DNA of 64,000 bases from Aromatoleum toluclasticum ATCC 700605 (GCF_000378245.1 NZ_KB899492.1:62001-126000), one strand, 5' to 3'. Numbered from the stretch's first letter, positions 9,533 to 18,676 are shown. Notes: a model not told the origin generated them from the sequence alone. Translations and numbers: made by a program.

Positions 9533-10461
9533 TCCTCGCCACCGCCCGCCAGCGCGACATCCACCATGCGCCGCGTCAGGTGCGGCGCGAAGAGCTCGAT
9601 GAAGGCATACACGTAGCCGCGCAGGTAGGCGTTGCGCCGCAGGCCCACGCGCGTCGTGCTCGACTCGAAGAGGTGCGACGCATCGACCATGCCCAGCGCC
9701 TTGTCGGTCGCGGCATCGTAGGCCATGCGCGCAACGATGCCGATGCCGAGGTCCATCGCGACATAGGTCTTGATCACGTCAGAGTCGAGCGCCGTCAGCA
9801 CCACGTTCGGCCGCAGGCCGCGCCCGAGGAAGGCCTTGTTGATCAGGCTGCGGCCGGTGAAGGCGTCGTCGTAGGTGATCAGCGGATAGCGCGCGATCGC
9901 CTCCAGCGTCAGCGGATGTTCCTTCAGGATCGGATGGCGCGGCGCCGCGACGATGCAGCGGTTCCACTGGTAGCACGGCAGCATCACCAGCTCGTCGTAC
10001 TCGGCGATCGCCTCGGTCGCGATCGCGATGTCCGCCTCGCCCGACATCACCATGTCGCACACCTGACGCGGACTGCCCTGATGCAGCGACAGCTTCACCT
10101 GCGGGAAGCGCTGCATGAAGTCGCGGATCACGCGCGGCAGCACGTAGCGCGCCTGCGTGTGGGTCGTCGCGATCGACAGCCCGCCCGCGATCTCGTTGGT
10201 GAACTCGTCGCCGACCTGCCGCAGATTGTCGGCATCGCGCAGCATGCGCTCGGCGATCGCCAGCACCTGCCGCCCCGGCGCCGTCACGTCCACGAGGCGC
10301 TTGCCGTGGCGCACGAAGATATCGACCCCCAACTCGGCCTCGAACTGCCGGATCTGCTTCGACACCCCCGGCTGGGAGGTGAACAACGCCTCCGCCGCCT
10401 CGGACACATTCAGCCCGCGCCGCGCGACTTCATGGATGTAACGCAGTTGCTGGAGGTTCAT
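9520..10461 (-). CDS. cysB: CysB-like LysR-type regulator
   Basis: A 313-residue LysR-type regulator with an N-terminal winged helix (MNLQQLRYIHEVARRGLNVS, then SQPGVSKQIRQFE) and a PBP2 effector domain. The RYIxExxRxxLNVSEAAExLxTSQPGVSKQIRxLE pattern and the TTHTQARYVLP stretch that contacts the acetylserine/sulfate site are diagnostic of CysB/Cbl. It controls sulfate assimilation and is read divergently from the sulfur genes to its right. The ATG at 10461 has GAGGTGG just upstream; a GTG two codons earlier is possible. Confidence 0.92.
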   Translation of the reverse strand: MNLQQLRYIHEVARRGLNVSEAAEALFTSQPGVSKQIRQFEAELGVDIFVRHGKRLVDVTAPGRQVLAIAERMLRDADNLRQVGDEFTNEIAGGLSIATTHTQARYVLPRVIRDFMQRFPQVKLSLHQGSPRQVCDMVMSGEADIAIATEAIAEYDELVMLPCYQWNRCIVAAPRHPILKEHPLTLEAIARYPLITYDDAFTGRSLINKAFLGRGLRPNVVLTALDSDVIKTYVAMDLGIGIVARMAYDAATDKALGMVDASHLFESSTTRVGLRRNAYLRGYVYAFIELFAPHLTRRMVDVALAGGGEDYGM

Positions 10462-10480
10462 GACCACCTCTTTATAACCA

Positions 10481-10496
10481 AAACTTCTTAAAGTTT
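10481..10496. promoter_or_regulatory. Candidate CysB operator between cysB and the sulfur operon
   Basis: A perfect inverted repeat, AAACTT-ctta-AAGTTT, sits in an AT-rich patch 20 bp upstream of the cysB start and 72 bp upstream of the TauE/SafE gene. Divergent intergenic regions next to LysR-type regulators usually hold their binding site, so this is the best candidate for CysB binding and autoregulation. No consensus comparison was done. Confidence 0.4.
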
Positions 10497-10567
10497 AACG
10501 CAAACCATCTTTCTGATCCCGTTCGTCGCACATACGATGCACTGCAGCATACAAAGGGGAAACTTTC

Positions 10568-11347
10568 ATGGATTTTGCCTACACAGTTGCCGGGTTCGCG
10601 GTCGGCGCCATCGTCGGATTGACCGGCGTAGGCGGCGGATCGCTGATGACGCCGCTGCTCGTGCTGCTGTTCGGCATCCACCCCTCGGTCGCGGTCGGCA
10701 CCGACCTGCTCTACGCCGCCATCACCAAGACCGGCGGAACCCTGGCTCACGGCCTGAAAGGTACGGTCGACTGGACGGTGACAAGACGCCTCGCCACCGG
10801 TAGCATTCCGGCCTCCATCGCCACCCTGCTGCTGGTCGGCAAGTTCGCGCCCGGCGGCATCGACGGCGCGGCCGGACTCATCAAGGTGGCGCTGGGCTTC
10901 GCTCTGCTATTGACGGCAGTGGCGCTGATCTTCCGCAAGCAGATCCAGGCTTACGCCGTGCGACGCTTCGGCGGCCAGCCCAATCCCGCGCGCACCGCCC
11001 GGCTCACGGTCCTGACGGGTGCGGTGCTCGGCGTCCTGGTGACGATCTCCTCGGTCGGCGCGGGCGCACTGGGCGTGACCGCACTGTTTTTCCTGTATCC
11101 CCGGATGCCTGCGCTGCGCATTGTCGGCTCCGACATCGCCCACGCGGTGCCGCTGACGCTGGTCGCGGGCGCCGGCCACTGGATGCTCGGCAGCGTCGAC
11201 TGGTTCCTGCTCGGCAGCCTGATCGTCGGCTCGCTCCCCGGCATCTGGATCGGCAGCCACATTTCGACCAAGGTGCCGGACCGCGTGCTACGCCCGATCC
11301 TGGCAACGATGCTGGCGCTGGTGGGCGCCAAACTGGTGAGCCAGTGA
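10568..11347 (+). CDS. TauE/SafE family sulfite/sulfonate exporter
   Basis: A 259-residue membrane protein with about eight helices and the family's GLTGVGGGSLMTPLLV (about 16-31) and second-half GAVLGVLVTISSVGAGALGVT repeats. TauE/SafE proteins move sulfite, sulfoacetate or other small organic anions. Its place directly before sulfite reductase and opposite cysB suggests that it handles sulfite or sulfate linked to cysteine synthesis. Direction and substrate are inferred from context. A strong AAGGGGA ribosome site precedes the ATG. Confidence 0.9.
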   Translation: MDFAYTVAGFAVGAIVGLTGVGGGSLMTPLLVLLFGIHPSVAVGTDLLYAAITKTGGTLAHGLKGTVDWTVTRRLATGSIPASIATLLLVGKFAPGGIDGAAGLIKVALGFALLLTAVALIFRKQIQAYAVRRFGGQPNPARTARLTVLTGAVLGVLVTISSVGAGALGVTALFFLYPRMPALRIVGSDIAHAVPLTLVAGAGHWMLGSVDWFLLGSLIVGSLPGIWIGSHISTKVPDRVLRPILATMLALVGAKLVSQ

Positions 11348-11386
11348 GCCGCGACAGAATTTTAGGTATTCAACGAGAGAGACGCG

Positions 11387-13069
11387 ATGTACCGATACGA
11401 CGCCTATGATCAGAAACTCGTGGATGAGCGCGTCGCGCAGTTCCGCGACCAGATGCGCCGCCACCTCGCGGGCGAGCTCAGCGACGACGAGTTCCGTCCC
11501 GTACGCCTGCAGAACGGCCTGTACATCCAGCGCCACGCACCGATGTACCGGATCTCGATCCCCTACGGCCACCTCGCCAGCCGCCAGCTGCGCAAGCTCG
11601 CGTACCTCGCACGCACCTACGACAAGGGCTACGTGCATTTCACGACGCGCCAGAACGTCCAGTTCAACTGGTCGCCGCTGGAGGTGATCCCCGAGATGTG
11701 CGCCGAGCTCGCCAAGGTCGAGATGCACTCGATCCAGACTTCGGGCAACTGCATCCGCAACTTCACCTCCGACCCCTTCGCCGGCGTCGCGGGCGACGAA
11801 CACATCGACCCCCGTCCGTGGGCCGAGATCCTGCGTCAGTGGGCCACTTTCCACCCCGAATTCGCCTACCTGCCGCGCAAGTTCAAGATCGCCGTTAACG
11901 GCGCGACCGAAGACCGCGCCGTGATCCAGGTGCACGACATCGGCCTCGACCTGAAGAAGAACGAGGCGGGCGAGATCGGCTTCCGCATCCTCGTCGGCGG
12001 CGGCCTCGGTCGCACCCCCATCATCGGCCGCGAGATCGAATCCTTCATCCCGTGGCAGCACATCATCACGTACTGCGAAGCCATCCTGCGCGTGTATAAC
12101 CGCTATGGCCGCCGCGACAACAGCTTCAAGGCGCGCATCAAGATCCTCGTCAGCGCGCTCGGCATCGACGAATTCCGCTGGCAGGTCCGCGAGGAATGGG
12201 CGCACATCAAGGACGGCCCGAACACGCTGACCGTAGAGGAAGTGCACCGCGTCGCCGACTTCTTCGAGGATCCTTCCTACGAGAACCTGCTGGCCGACGA
12301 CGCCGGCTACCACCACCACATCGCCGAGGACCTCGCGTTCGCGTCATGGGTGAAGCGCAACGTGCGCGCGCACAAGAAGCCCGGCTACGCATCGGCCGTG
12401 CTGTCGCTGAAGAAACCTGGCGTCGCCCCCGGCGACATCACCTCCGACCAGCTCGACCTCGTCGCCGACTGGGCCGACCGCTTCAGCTTCGGCGAAGCGC
12501 GCGTCACGCACGAACAGAACCTCGTGCTCGCCGACGTGAAGCAATCGGAGCTGTTCACGCTCTGGCAGCTCGCGCGCAAGGCCGGTCTCGCGACCCCCAA
12601 CATCGGGCTGCTCACCGACATCATCTGCTGCCCGGGCGGCGACTTCTGCTCGCTCGCAAACGCCAAGTCGATCCCGATCGCCGCGGCGATCCAGGAACGC
12701 TTCGACGACCTCGACTACCTGCACGACATCGGTGACATCGAGATCAACATCTCCGGCTGCATGAACGCCTGCGGCCACCACCACGTCGGCCACATTGGCA
12801 TCCTCGGCGTCGACAAGAACGGCGAGGAGTGGTACCAGGTCACGATCGGCGGCAGCCAGGGCAACAGCGCGGCGATCGGCAAGGTCATCGGACCGTCCTT
12901 CGCGCGCGCCGAGATGGCCGATGTGATTTCCGAGATCATCGAAACCTACATCGAAGAACGCCACGAAGACGAACTCTTCATCGACACCGTGCGCCGCATC
13001 GGCCTCGAGCCGTTCAAGGCCCGCGTCTATGCCGAACGTCAGCCCCACAAGAAGGTTGCCAATGTCTAA
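11387..13069 (+). CDS. cysI: Sulfite reductase hemoprotein (nitrite/sulfite reductase family)
   Basis: A 560-residue siroheme/4Fe-4S reductase with two ferredoxin-like and two NiR/SiR domains. The cluster cysteines are visible as CPGGDFC (about 414-420) and CMNAC (about 456-460), and the siroheme-binding TSGNCIRN lies near residue 120. It reduces sulfite to sulfide with six electrons for cysteine synthesis. In this betaproteobacterial arrangement no CysJ flavoprotein is adjacent, so the electron donor is probably a ferredoxin or another reductase. The stop overlaps the following DUF934 gene. Confidence 0.93.
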   Translation: MYRYDAYDQKLVDERVAQFRDQMRRHLAGELSDDEFRPVRLQNGLYIQRHAPMYRISIPYGHLASRQLRKLAYLARTYDKGYVHFTTRQNVQFNWSPLEVIPEMCAELAKVEMHSIQTSGNCIRNFTSDPFAGVAGDEHIDPRPWAEILRQWATFHPEFAYLPRKFKIAVNGATEDRAVIQVHDIGLDLKKNEAGEIGFRILVGGGLGRTPIIGREIESFIPWQHIITYCEAILRVYNRYGRRDNSFKARIKILVSALGIDEFRWQVREEWAHIKDGPNTLTVEEVHRVADFFEDPSYENLLADDAGYHHHIAEDLAFASWVKRNVRAHKKPGYASAVLSLKKPGVAPGDITSDQLDLVADWADRFSFGEARVTHEQNLVLADVKQSELFTLWQLARKAGLATPNIGLLTDIICCPGGDFCSLANAKSIPIAAAIQERFDDLDYLHDIGDIEINISGCMNACGHHHVGHIGILGVDKNGEEWYQVTIGGSQGNSAAIGKVIGPSFARAEMADVISEIIETYIEERHEDELFIDTVRRIGLEPFKARVYAERQPHKKVANV

Positions 13070-13595
13070 AGTCATCCAGAACGGCCGCATCGTCTCCAGC
13101 GACTGGCAGATCGTCACCGTTGCCGAAGGCGAAGAGGCCGCGGCTGTCGCCATCCCCGCCGGCCGCGTGATCGTGCCGCTGGCCGCGTGGCTCGCGCGCC
13201 GCGACGAACTCGCCGCACGCGGCGACGTCGGCGTGTGGTTCGCCAGCAACGAGGGCCCCGAGGCGCTCGCGGCCGACATCGCCCGCATGCCTGTGATCGC
13301 GGTGAACTTCCCGAAGTTCGTCGATGGCCGCGGCTACTCGACCGCCGTGCTGCTACGCACGCGCTACGGCTACACGGGCCAGCTCATCGCCTTCGGCGAT
13401 GTCCTGCGCCAACAGTTCAACTACCTGTCGCGCTGCGGCTTCGACACGCTGCAGCCACGCGAAGGCCGCTACTCCGACGCCGAGCTCGACGCTGCCGTTG
13501 CGAACCTGAACGACTACACCGAACCCTACCAGGCCTCGGTGCTCCACCCGCAGCCGATGTTCCGCCGCATCGCGCGCGCCGGAGCGAAGGCATGA
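13062..13595 (+). CDS. DUF934 protein of the sulfate assimilation operon
   Basis: A 177-residue protein that begins inside the last codons of cysI and ends inside the start of cysH, so it is translationally coupled on both sides. It contains the DUF934 signature with IPAGRVIVPLAAW, FPKFVDGRGYSTAVLLR and FGDVLRQQFNYLSRCGFD. The family is found almost only between sulfite reductase and CysH in proteobacteria and is thought to be an accessory of the reductase. Its biochemical role is not established. The start is ATG 13062, rather than an in-frame ATG further upstream inside cysI. Confidence 0.88.
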   Translation: MSKVIQNGRIVSSDWQIVTVAEGEEAAAVAIPAGRVIVPLAAWLARRDELAARGDVGVWFASNEGPEALAADIARMPVIAVNFPKFVDGRGYSTAVLLRTRYGYTGQLIAFGDVLRQQFNYLSRCGFDTLQPREGRYSDAELDAAVANLNDYTEPYQASVLHPQPMFRRIARAGAKA

Positions 13596-14362
13596 ACGGC
13601 GCGGTCTCGATGCTGCGGCCGCCCGCGACCAACCCCGCGACGCGCCCGGAACTCACCGACGCGCTGCGCGCGAGCGTCGCCGCGAAGTCGGCTGCGGCGG
13701 TCGAACTGCTGCGCGCGGCGGTCACCGAGTTCGGCTCGAACGGAGAAGTGACCTTCGCGAACAGCTTCGGCGCCGAGGACATGGTCCTCACCGACCTGAT
13801 CCTGGGCGAAAAGCTGCCGATCGAGATCTTCTCGCTCGACACCGGCCGCCTCCCCGCCGAGACCTACACGCTGATGGGCGAAGTCGAGCAGCGCTACGGC
13901 ACCCGCCTGAAAGTCTTCTTCCCGAAGTCCGACGCGGTCGAGACCTACGTGCGCACGCACGGCATCAACGCCTTCTACGAGTCCGTCGACATGCGCAAGG
14001 CCTGCTGCCACATGCGCAAGGTCGAGCCGCTGCAACGCGCGCTCTCCGGCAAGAAGGCGTGGGTCACCGGCCTGCGCGCCGCCCAGTCGACGACCCGCAC
14101 CGGCCTGCCGACACGCGAACTCGACGCGGGCAACGGCCTCGTGAAACTCAACCCGCTGTCGGACTGGTCCGAAGCCGAAGTGTGGGCCTACATCCGCATC
14201 CACGAAGTGCCCTACAACGCGCTGCACGAACAGTTCTACCCCAGCATCGGCTGTGCGCCCTGCACCCGCGCGATCGCGGTGGGCGAAGACGTACGCGCCG
14301 GACGCTGGTGGTGGGAAGATCCGGCCTCCAAGGAATGCGGGCTTCACGTCAAGAAGGACTGA
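13592..14362 (+). CDS. cysH: Adenylylsulfate (APS) reductase, 4Fe-4S type CysH
   Basis: A 256-residue CysH family reductase. Besides the catalytic C-terminal ECGLH motif it carries the two cysteine pairs KACCHMRK and GCAPCTR, which ligate a 4Fe-4S cluster in APS reductases and are absent from E. coli-type PAPS reductases. It should therefore reduce APS directly to sulfite using thioredoxin. This agrees with the absence of CysC (APS kinase) here. The start overlaps the DUF934 stop (ATGA), with GGAGCGAAGG upstream; the longer open frame upstream is out-of-frame DUF934 sequence. Confidence 0.93.
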   Translation: MNGAVSMLRPPATNPATRPELTDALRASVAAKSAAAVELLRAAVTEFGSNGEVTFANSFGAEDMVLTDLILGEKLPIEIFSLDTGRLPAETYTLMGEVEQRYGTRLKVFFPKSDAVETYVRTHGINAFYESVDMRKACCHMRKVEPLQRALSGKKAWVTGLRAAQSTTRTGLPTRELDAGNGLVKLNPLSDWSEAEVWAYIRIHEVPYNALHEQFYPSIGCAPCTRAIAVGEDVRAGRWWWEDPASKECGLHVKKD

Positions 14363-14366
14363 CACC

Positions 14367-14528
14367 ATGAAACACCGACCGGAAACCGCGAACGCGGCGG
14401 CAGCCGCCCACCACCACTCGCCGGCGGCCCCTTATTCGCAGCCCGGCCTGCGCCGACGCCTGGCGGCGCTGCGTGCGGGAATGCAGGCAGCAATGCGCGC
14501 GCTGCGCGCCAAGAACACGAGTAACTGA
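14367..14528 (+). CDS. Small hypothetical protein between cysH and cysD
   Basis: A 53-residue open frame fits exactly into the gap between cysH (4 bp before) and cysD (8 bp after), with AAGGA upstream of its ATG. It is rich in Ala, Arg and His; the C-terminal half (LRRRLAALRAGMQAAMRALRA) would form a basic amphipathic helix. No family is recognised. Tight spacing argues for translation, while the simple composition leaves room for a chance frame. Confidence 0.45.
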   Translation: MKHRPETANAAAAAHHHSPAAPYSQPGLRRRLAALRAGMQAAMRALRAKNTSN

Positions 14529-14536
14529 GAACCAAG

Positions 14537-15472
14537 ATGTCCACGCTGACCCGTCAAACCCTGTCCCACCTCGACTGGCTCGAAGCCGAGGCGATCCACA
14601 TCATGCGCGAGGTCGCCGGCCAGTGCTCGAACCCCGTGCTGCTCTTCTCCGGCGGCAAGGACTCGATCTGCATGCTGCGCCTCGCCGAGAAAGCCTTCCG
14701 CCCGGGCAAGTTCCCCTTCCCGCTGATGCACATCGACACCGGCCACAACTACAAGGAGGTGGTCGAGTTCCGCGACAAGCGCGCGGCCGAGCTGGGCGAG
14801 CGGCTGATCGTCCGCTCGGTGGAAGACTCGATGAAGCGCGGCACCGTCGTCCTGAAGCACGAGAACGAGTCGCGCAACAAGCACCAGTCGGTGACCCTGC
14901 TCGAAGCGATCGAGGAATTCGGCTTCAACGCCTGCATCGGCGGCGCCCGCCGCGACGAGGAGAAGGCGCGCGCGAAGGAGCGGATCATGAGCTTCCGCGA
15001 CGAGTTCGGCCAGTGGGACCCGAAGAACCAGCGCCCCGAGCTGTGGAACCTGTACAACGCGCGCAGCCACAAGGGCGAGAACATCCGCGCCTTCCCGATC
15101 AGCAACTGGACGGAAATGGACGTGTGGCAGTACATCGAGCGCGAGAAGCTCGAACTGCCGTCGATCTACTTCGCCCACCAGCGCCCGGTCGTCATCCGCC
15201 AGGGCGCGATCGTGCCGGTCAACGTGCCGCTGATGAGCGGCGAACTGACCAACCTGCCCAAGGCCGGGGAGGAAATCGTCGAACGGCAGGTGCGTTTCCG
15301 TACCGTCGGCGACATCTCCTGCACGGCGCCGGTGGAGTCGGACGCCGACACCGTGGAGAAGATCGTGATCGAAACCGCCACCACCACCATCACCGAACGC
15401 GGCGCCACCCGTCTGGACGACCAGACCTCGGAGGCGTCGATGGAGCAACGGAAGAAGGAAGGGTATTTCTAA
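14537..15472 (+). CDS. cysD: Sulfate adenylyltransferase small subunit
   Basis: A 311-residue PP-loop ATP pyrophosphatase with the SGGKDS loop (about 36-41), LMHIDTGHNYKEVVEFRD, and the GGARRDEEKARAKER region typical of CysD. With the GTPase CysN it makes APS from ATP and sulfate, the first step of sulfate activation. It is followed not directly by cysN but by a 420-bp spacer containing a large inverted repeat. Confidence 0.96.
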   Translation: MSTLTRQTLSHLDWLEAEAIHIMREVAGQCSNPVLLFSGGKDSICMLRLAEKAFRPGKFPFPLMHIDTGHNYKEVVEFRDKRAAELGERLIVRSVEDSMKRGTVVLKHENESRNKHQSVTLLEAIEEFGFNACIGGARRDEEKARAKERIMSFRDEFGQWDPKNQRPELWNLYNARSHKGENIRAFPISNWTEMDVWQYIEREKLELPSIYFAHQRPVVIRQGAIVPVNVPLMSGELTNLPKAGEEIVERQVRFRTVGDISCTAPVESDADTVEKIVIETATTTITERGATRLDDQTSEASMEQRKKEGYF

Positions 15473-15527
15473 GCAGGATACCGGTTGAGGCTTCGGCTGT
15501 TTGAAGTGCGGGGTGCTAAACGAGCGG

Positions 15528-15803
15528 AGCGGGGAATTTGCTCCGTCGGCTGCGGAACTCGCGCAGCGGCGCGCTTCCGCGCCTGCGCTCAAACAGTCCT
15601 CGCCGCTCCGCAAACACCCCGACCCGCTCTTGCTGCGTGGTGGCTGAACGGAAAGGCAAAAGCGTATTGAACCTAGCCCGTCGCCAACTCCGAACGTAGC
15701 CGGGGACGTGTGGGGTGTTCGCGGCGCGGCGAGGACTGCCTGAGCAGACAGCGCGGAAGCGCGCTGTACTGCGAGTTCCGCAGCCGCAGAGCGAATACCC
15801 CGC
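15528..15803. repeat. Large imperfect inverted repeat between cysD and cysN
   Basis: Two arms of about 92 bp (15528-15620 and 15712-15803) are reverse-complement copies. Shared blocks include GGCTGCGGAACTCGC, GCGCGCTTCCGCGC, CAGTCCTCGCCGC and AACACCCC, in the same order once one arm is inverted. The 91-bp middle has no gene. It fills almost the whole 422-bp gap inside an otherwise tightly packed operon. It looks like a dispersed intergenic element or two inverted copies of one; in RNA it would form a long hairpin that could attenuate cysN or process the message. Confidence 0.7.
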
Positions 15804-15894
15804 GCGGCGCCGGCGGCTCAGCAGCACCGACCTGACCAGAACGAACAGCAGCAAAGACAACAGAATTCTCGAAAGATCTGAAGGAAAGAAAACC

Positions 15895-17175
15895 ATGTCC
15901 GCCCTCGAAAACCTGCCCGACACCGACCACGGCCTGCTGCGCTTCCTTACCTGCGGCAGCGTCGACGACGGCAAGAGCACGCTGATCGGCCGTCTGCTGT
16001 TCGACACCAAGACCATCCTCGCCGACACGCTCAACGCCATCGAGAAGACCTCCGCCAAGCGCGGCATGAGCGCCGTCGACCTGTCGCTACTCACCGACGG
16101 CCTGCAGGCCGAGCGCGAGCAAGGCATCACCATCGACGTCGCCTATCGCTACTTCTCCACCGGCACCCGCAAGTACATCATCGCCGACGCCCCGGGCCAC
16201 GAGCAGTACACCCGCAACATGGTCACCGCCGCGTCGACCGCCAACCTCGCGATCATCCTCATCGATGCGCGCAAGGGCGTGCTCACGCAGACCCGCCGCC
16301 ACTCCTACCTCGCCAGCCTCGTCGGCATCCCGCACCTGCTGGTCGCCGTGAACAAGATGGACCTCGTCGACTACGACCAAGCCACCTTCGAGCGCATCAA
16401 GGCCGACTACCTCGCCTTCGCCGCAAAACTGGGCATCAAGGACGTGCGCTTCATCCCGCTGTCCGCCCTCGCCGGCGACATGATCGTCGACCGCGGCGAC
16501 CGCCTCGGCTGGTACGACGGCCCGACGCTGCTCGAAATCCTCGAAACCGTCCCCGCCGCACACACCGAACAGGCCGAAAACTTCCGCTTCCCGGTGCAAT
16601 TCGTCTGCCGTCCGCAGGACTCCGCCAACCCCGAACTGCACGACTTCCGCGGCTTCATGGGCCGCGTCGAATCGGGCGCGATCACGGTCGGCGACGCCGT
16701 CACCGTGCTGCCCTCGGGCCGCAGCAGCACCGTCAAGGACATACTGATCGGTGGCACGAGCATCGAGCGCGCAATCCACGAACAGTCGGTCACCCTGCTG
16801 CTCGCCGACGAGATCGACATCTCCCGCGGCGACATGATCGTCAAGACGACGGAACAGCCCGAGCAATTGAAACAGATCGATGCAACCCTGTGCTGGCTGT
16901 CCGAGACGCCGATGTCGCCCGCACGCACCTACCTGCTGCGCCACACCACGCGCGAAGTGAAGGCCAAGATCGCGAAGATCGACTACCGGCTCGACGTGAA
17001 CACGCTGGAACAGGAACCAGCGACGGCACTCGCGATGAACGATATCGCACGCCTGACGCTCAAACTTGCGCAACCGGTGTTCGCCGATGCGTACATCGAC
17101 AACCGCGCCACGGGCGCCTTCATCGTCATCGACGAGAGCACGAACAACACCGTCGGCGCCGGCATGATCGGCTGA
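15895..17175 (+). CDS. cysN: Sulfate adenylyltransferase large subunit, GTPase
   Basis: A 426-residue translational-GTPase-like protein. G1 is GSVDDGKST, G3 is DAPGHEQY and G4 is NKMD, followed by beta-barrel domains 2 and 3. It couples GTP hydrolysis to APS formation by CysD. The length corresponds to CysN alone: there is no fused CysC APS kinase at the C terminus, consistent with direct APS reduction by the adjacent CysH. ATG 15895 has AAGGAAAG upstream; the open frame before it runs into the inverted repeat and is not protein-like. Confidence 0.95.
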   Translation: MSALENLPDTDHGLLRFLTCGSVDDGKSTLIGRLLFDTKTILADTLNAIEKTSAKRGMSAVDLSLLTDGLQAEREQGITIDVAYRYFSTGTRKYIIADAPGHEQYTRNMVTAASTANLAIILIDARKGVLTQTRRHSYLASLVGIPHLLVAVNKMDLVDYDQATFERIKADYLAFAAKLGIKDVRFIPLSALAGDMIVDRGDRLGWYDGPTLLEILETVPAAHTEQAENFRFPVQFVCRPQDSANPELHDFRGFMGRVESGAITVGDAVTVLPSGRSSTVKDILIGGTSIERAIHEQSVTLLLADEIDISRGDMIVKTTEQPEQLKQIDATLCWLSETPMSPARTYLLRHTTREVKAKIAKIDYRLDVNTLEQEPATALAMNDIARLTLKLAQPVFADAYIDNRATGAFIVIDESTNNTVGAGMIG

Positions 17176-17203
17176 ACGGCGCGCCCACGGCCCCGAAAAC
17201 CCA

Positions 17204-17234
17204 CACCCCGGCCGTCGCTGCGACGGCCGGGGTG
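17204..17234 (+). terminator. Hairpin terminator after cysN
   Basis: CACCCCGGCCGTCG pairs perfectly with CGACGGCCGGGGTG 29 bp after the cysN stop, followed a few bases later by CTTTTCCCTTT. It is a strong GC stem with a weak T-tract and is probably the end of the sulfur operon. Confidence 0.6.
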
Positions 17235-17329
17235 CAAGCGCTTTTCCCTTTCCGGGCCCGGCTGTGGGAAAATCCCGCCTTGCCGATTTGTCTGCTGGCC
17301 GGCACAGCAACGCAATGTAGAAGACACAT

Positions 17330-18604
17330 ATGAAATGTCTCGATGATTTCCGCCTGCGGTTCGGGAGCAGGGAATACGTACCGATCATGATTGGCGGGAT
17401 GGGCGTAGACATCTCCACGTCCGACCTGTCGCTCGAAGCCGCGCGCCTCGGCGGCATCGGGCACATCTCCGACGCGATGATCCCGACGGTGAGCGACCGC
17501 CGTTACGACACCAAGTACGTGCGCGACAAGCTCAAGCAGTACAAGTACAACGTCGCCAACACCAACAAGTCGGAAGTGCAGTTCGACCTCGGCCTGCTCG
17601 AGGAAGCCCAGAAGATGCACGTCGCGCGCACCATGGAGCGCAAGCGCGGCGACGGGCTGATCTTCATGAACTGCATGGAAAAGCTCACGATGAACGGCCC
17701 CAAGGAGACGCTGCGCGTGCGCCTGCGTGCCGCGATGGATGCCGGCATCGACGGCATCACGCTCGCGGCCGGCCTGCACCTGGGCTCCTTCGGCCTGATC
17801 GAGGACCACCCGCGCTTCCGCGACGTCAAGCTCGGCATCATCGTCTCCTCGCTGCGCGCACTCGTGCTCTTCCTGCGCAAGTCCGCGCGCACCAACCGCC
17901 TGCCCGACTACGTCGTCGTCGAAGGCCCGCTCGCCGGCGGCCACCTCGGCTTCGGCATGGACTGGGCGCAGTACGACCTGCACACCATCGTCGCCGAAAT
18001 CCGCGAATACCTCGTCGCCGAAAAGCTCGACATCCCGCTCATTCCCGCCGGCGGCATCTTCACCGGCAGCGACGGCGTCTCCTTCCTCGAGGCGGGCTCC
18101 GCCGCGGTCCAGGTCGCCACCCGCTTCACCGTGTCGCACGAATGCGGACTGCCGCCCGACGTGCAGCAGCATTACTTCGGCGCAAACGAAGACGACATCG
18201 AGGTCAACAACACCTCGCCCACCGGCTACCCGATGCGCATGCTCAAGAGCAGCCCGTCGATCGGCTCCGGCATCCGCCCGAACTGCGAAGCCTACGGCTA
18301 CCTGCTCGACGGCAACGGCAACTGCGCCTACATCACCGCCTACAACCGCGAACTCGCGCTGCACCCGGACGAGAAGCGGCTCAAGGTGATGGACAAGACC
18401 TGCCTGTGCACGCACATGCGCAACTTCGACTGCTGGACCTGCGGCCACTTCACCTACCGGCTCAAGGACACCACGCACCGGCGCGCCGACGGCAGCTACC
18501 AGATCCTCACCGCCGAGCACATCTTCCACGACTACCTGTACAGCAAGGACAACAAGATCGCGCTGCCTGCGGTCGAAGCCTGCGAACCGGCCAGGTCCGC
18601 CTGA
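17330..18604 (+). CDS. Nitronate monooxygenase-like flavoprotein
   Basis: A 424-residue TIM-barrel protein of the 2-nitropropane dioxygenase/nitronate monooxygenase family, with an N-terminal [12 protein letters not shown], the [14 protein letters not shown] segment and [15 protein letters not shown] that holds the FMN phosphate. It is longer than the common 320-360 residue enzymes: the extra C-terminal part contains a cysteine cluster, [16 protein letters not shown] (about 357-372), that could bind a metal or iron-sulfur cluster. The reaction on alkyl nitronates is assumed from the family; this subgroup may have another oxidoreductase role. No operon partner is evident; it is transcribed alone between two hairpins. 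Confidence 0.8.
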   Translation: MKCLDDFRLRFGSREYVPIMIGGMGVDISTSDLSLEAARLGGIGHISDAMIPTVSDRRYDTKYVRDKLKQYKYNVANTNKSEVQFDLGLLEEAQKMHVARTMERKRGDGLIFMNCMEKLTMNGPKETLRVRLRAAMDAGIDGITLAAGLHLGSFGLIEDHPRFRDVKLGIIVSSLRALVLFLRKSARTNRLPDYVVVEGPLAGGHLGFGMDWAQYDLHTIVAEIREYLVAEKLDIPLIPAGGIFTGSDGVSFLEAGSAAVQVATRFTVSHECGLPPDVQQHYFGANEDDIEVNNTSPTGYPMRMLKSSPSIGSGIRPNCEAYGYLLDGNGNCAYITAYNRELALHPDEKRLKVMDKTCLCTHMRNFDCWTCGHFTYRLKDTTHRRADGSYQILTAEHIFHDYLYSKDNKIALPAVEACEPARSA

Positions 18605-18633
18605 TTCCCGCCGGCTCCGGCCGGCTGCACGAT

Positions 18634-18676
18634 CAAGCAGGGCGTGCCCGCCACATCGGCGGCCACGCCCTGCTTG
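18634..18676 (+). terminator. Hairpin after the nitronate monooxygenase-like gene
   Basis: A perfect 13-bp stem, CAAGCAGGGCGTG with CACGCCCTGCTTG, around a 17-base loop, starting 29 bp after the stop codon. There is no T-run, so it may work as a terminator with Rho or as an mRNA end stabiliser. Confidence 0.5.

Noticed and set aside
13187-13591. N-terminal extension of CysH
   Set aside because: The open frame upstream of ATG 13592 is an out-of-frame reading of DUF934 and lacks CysH similarity.
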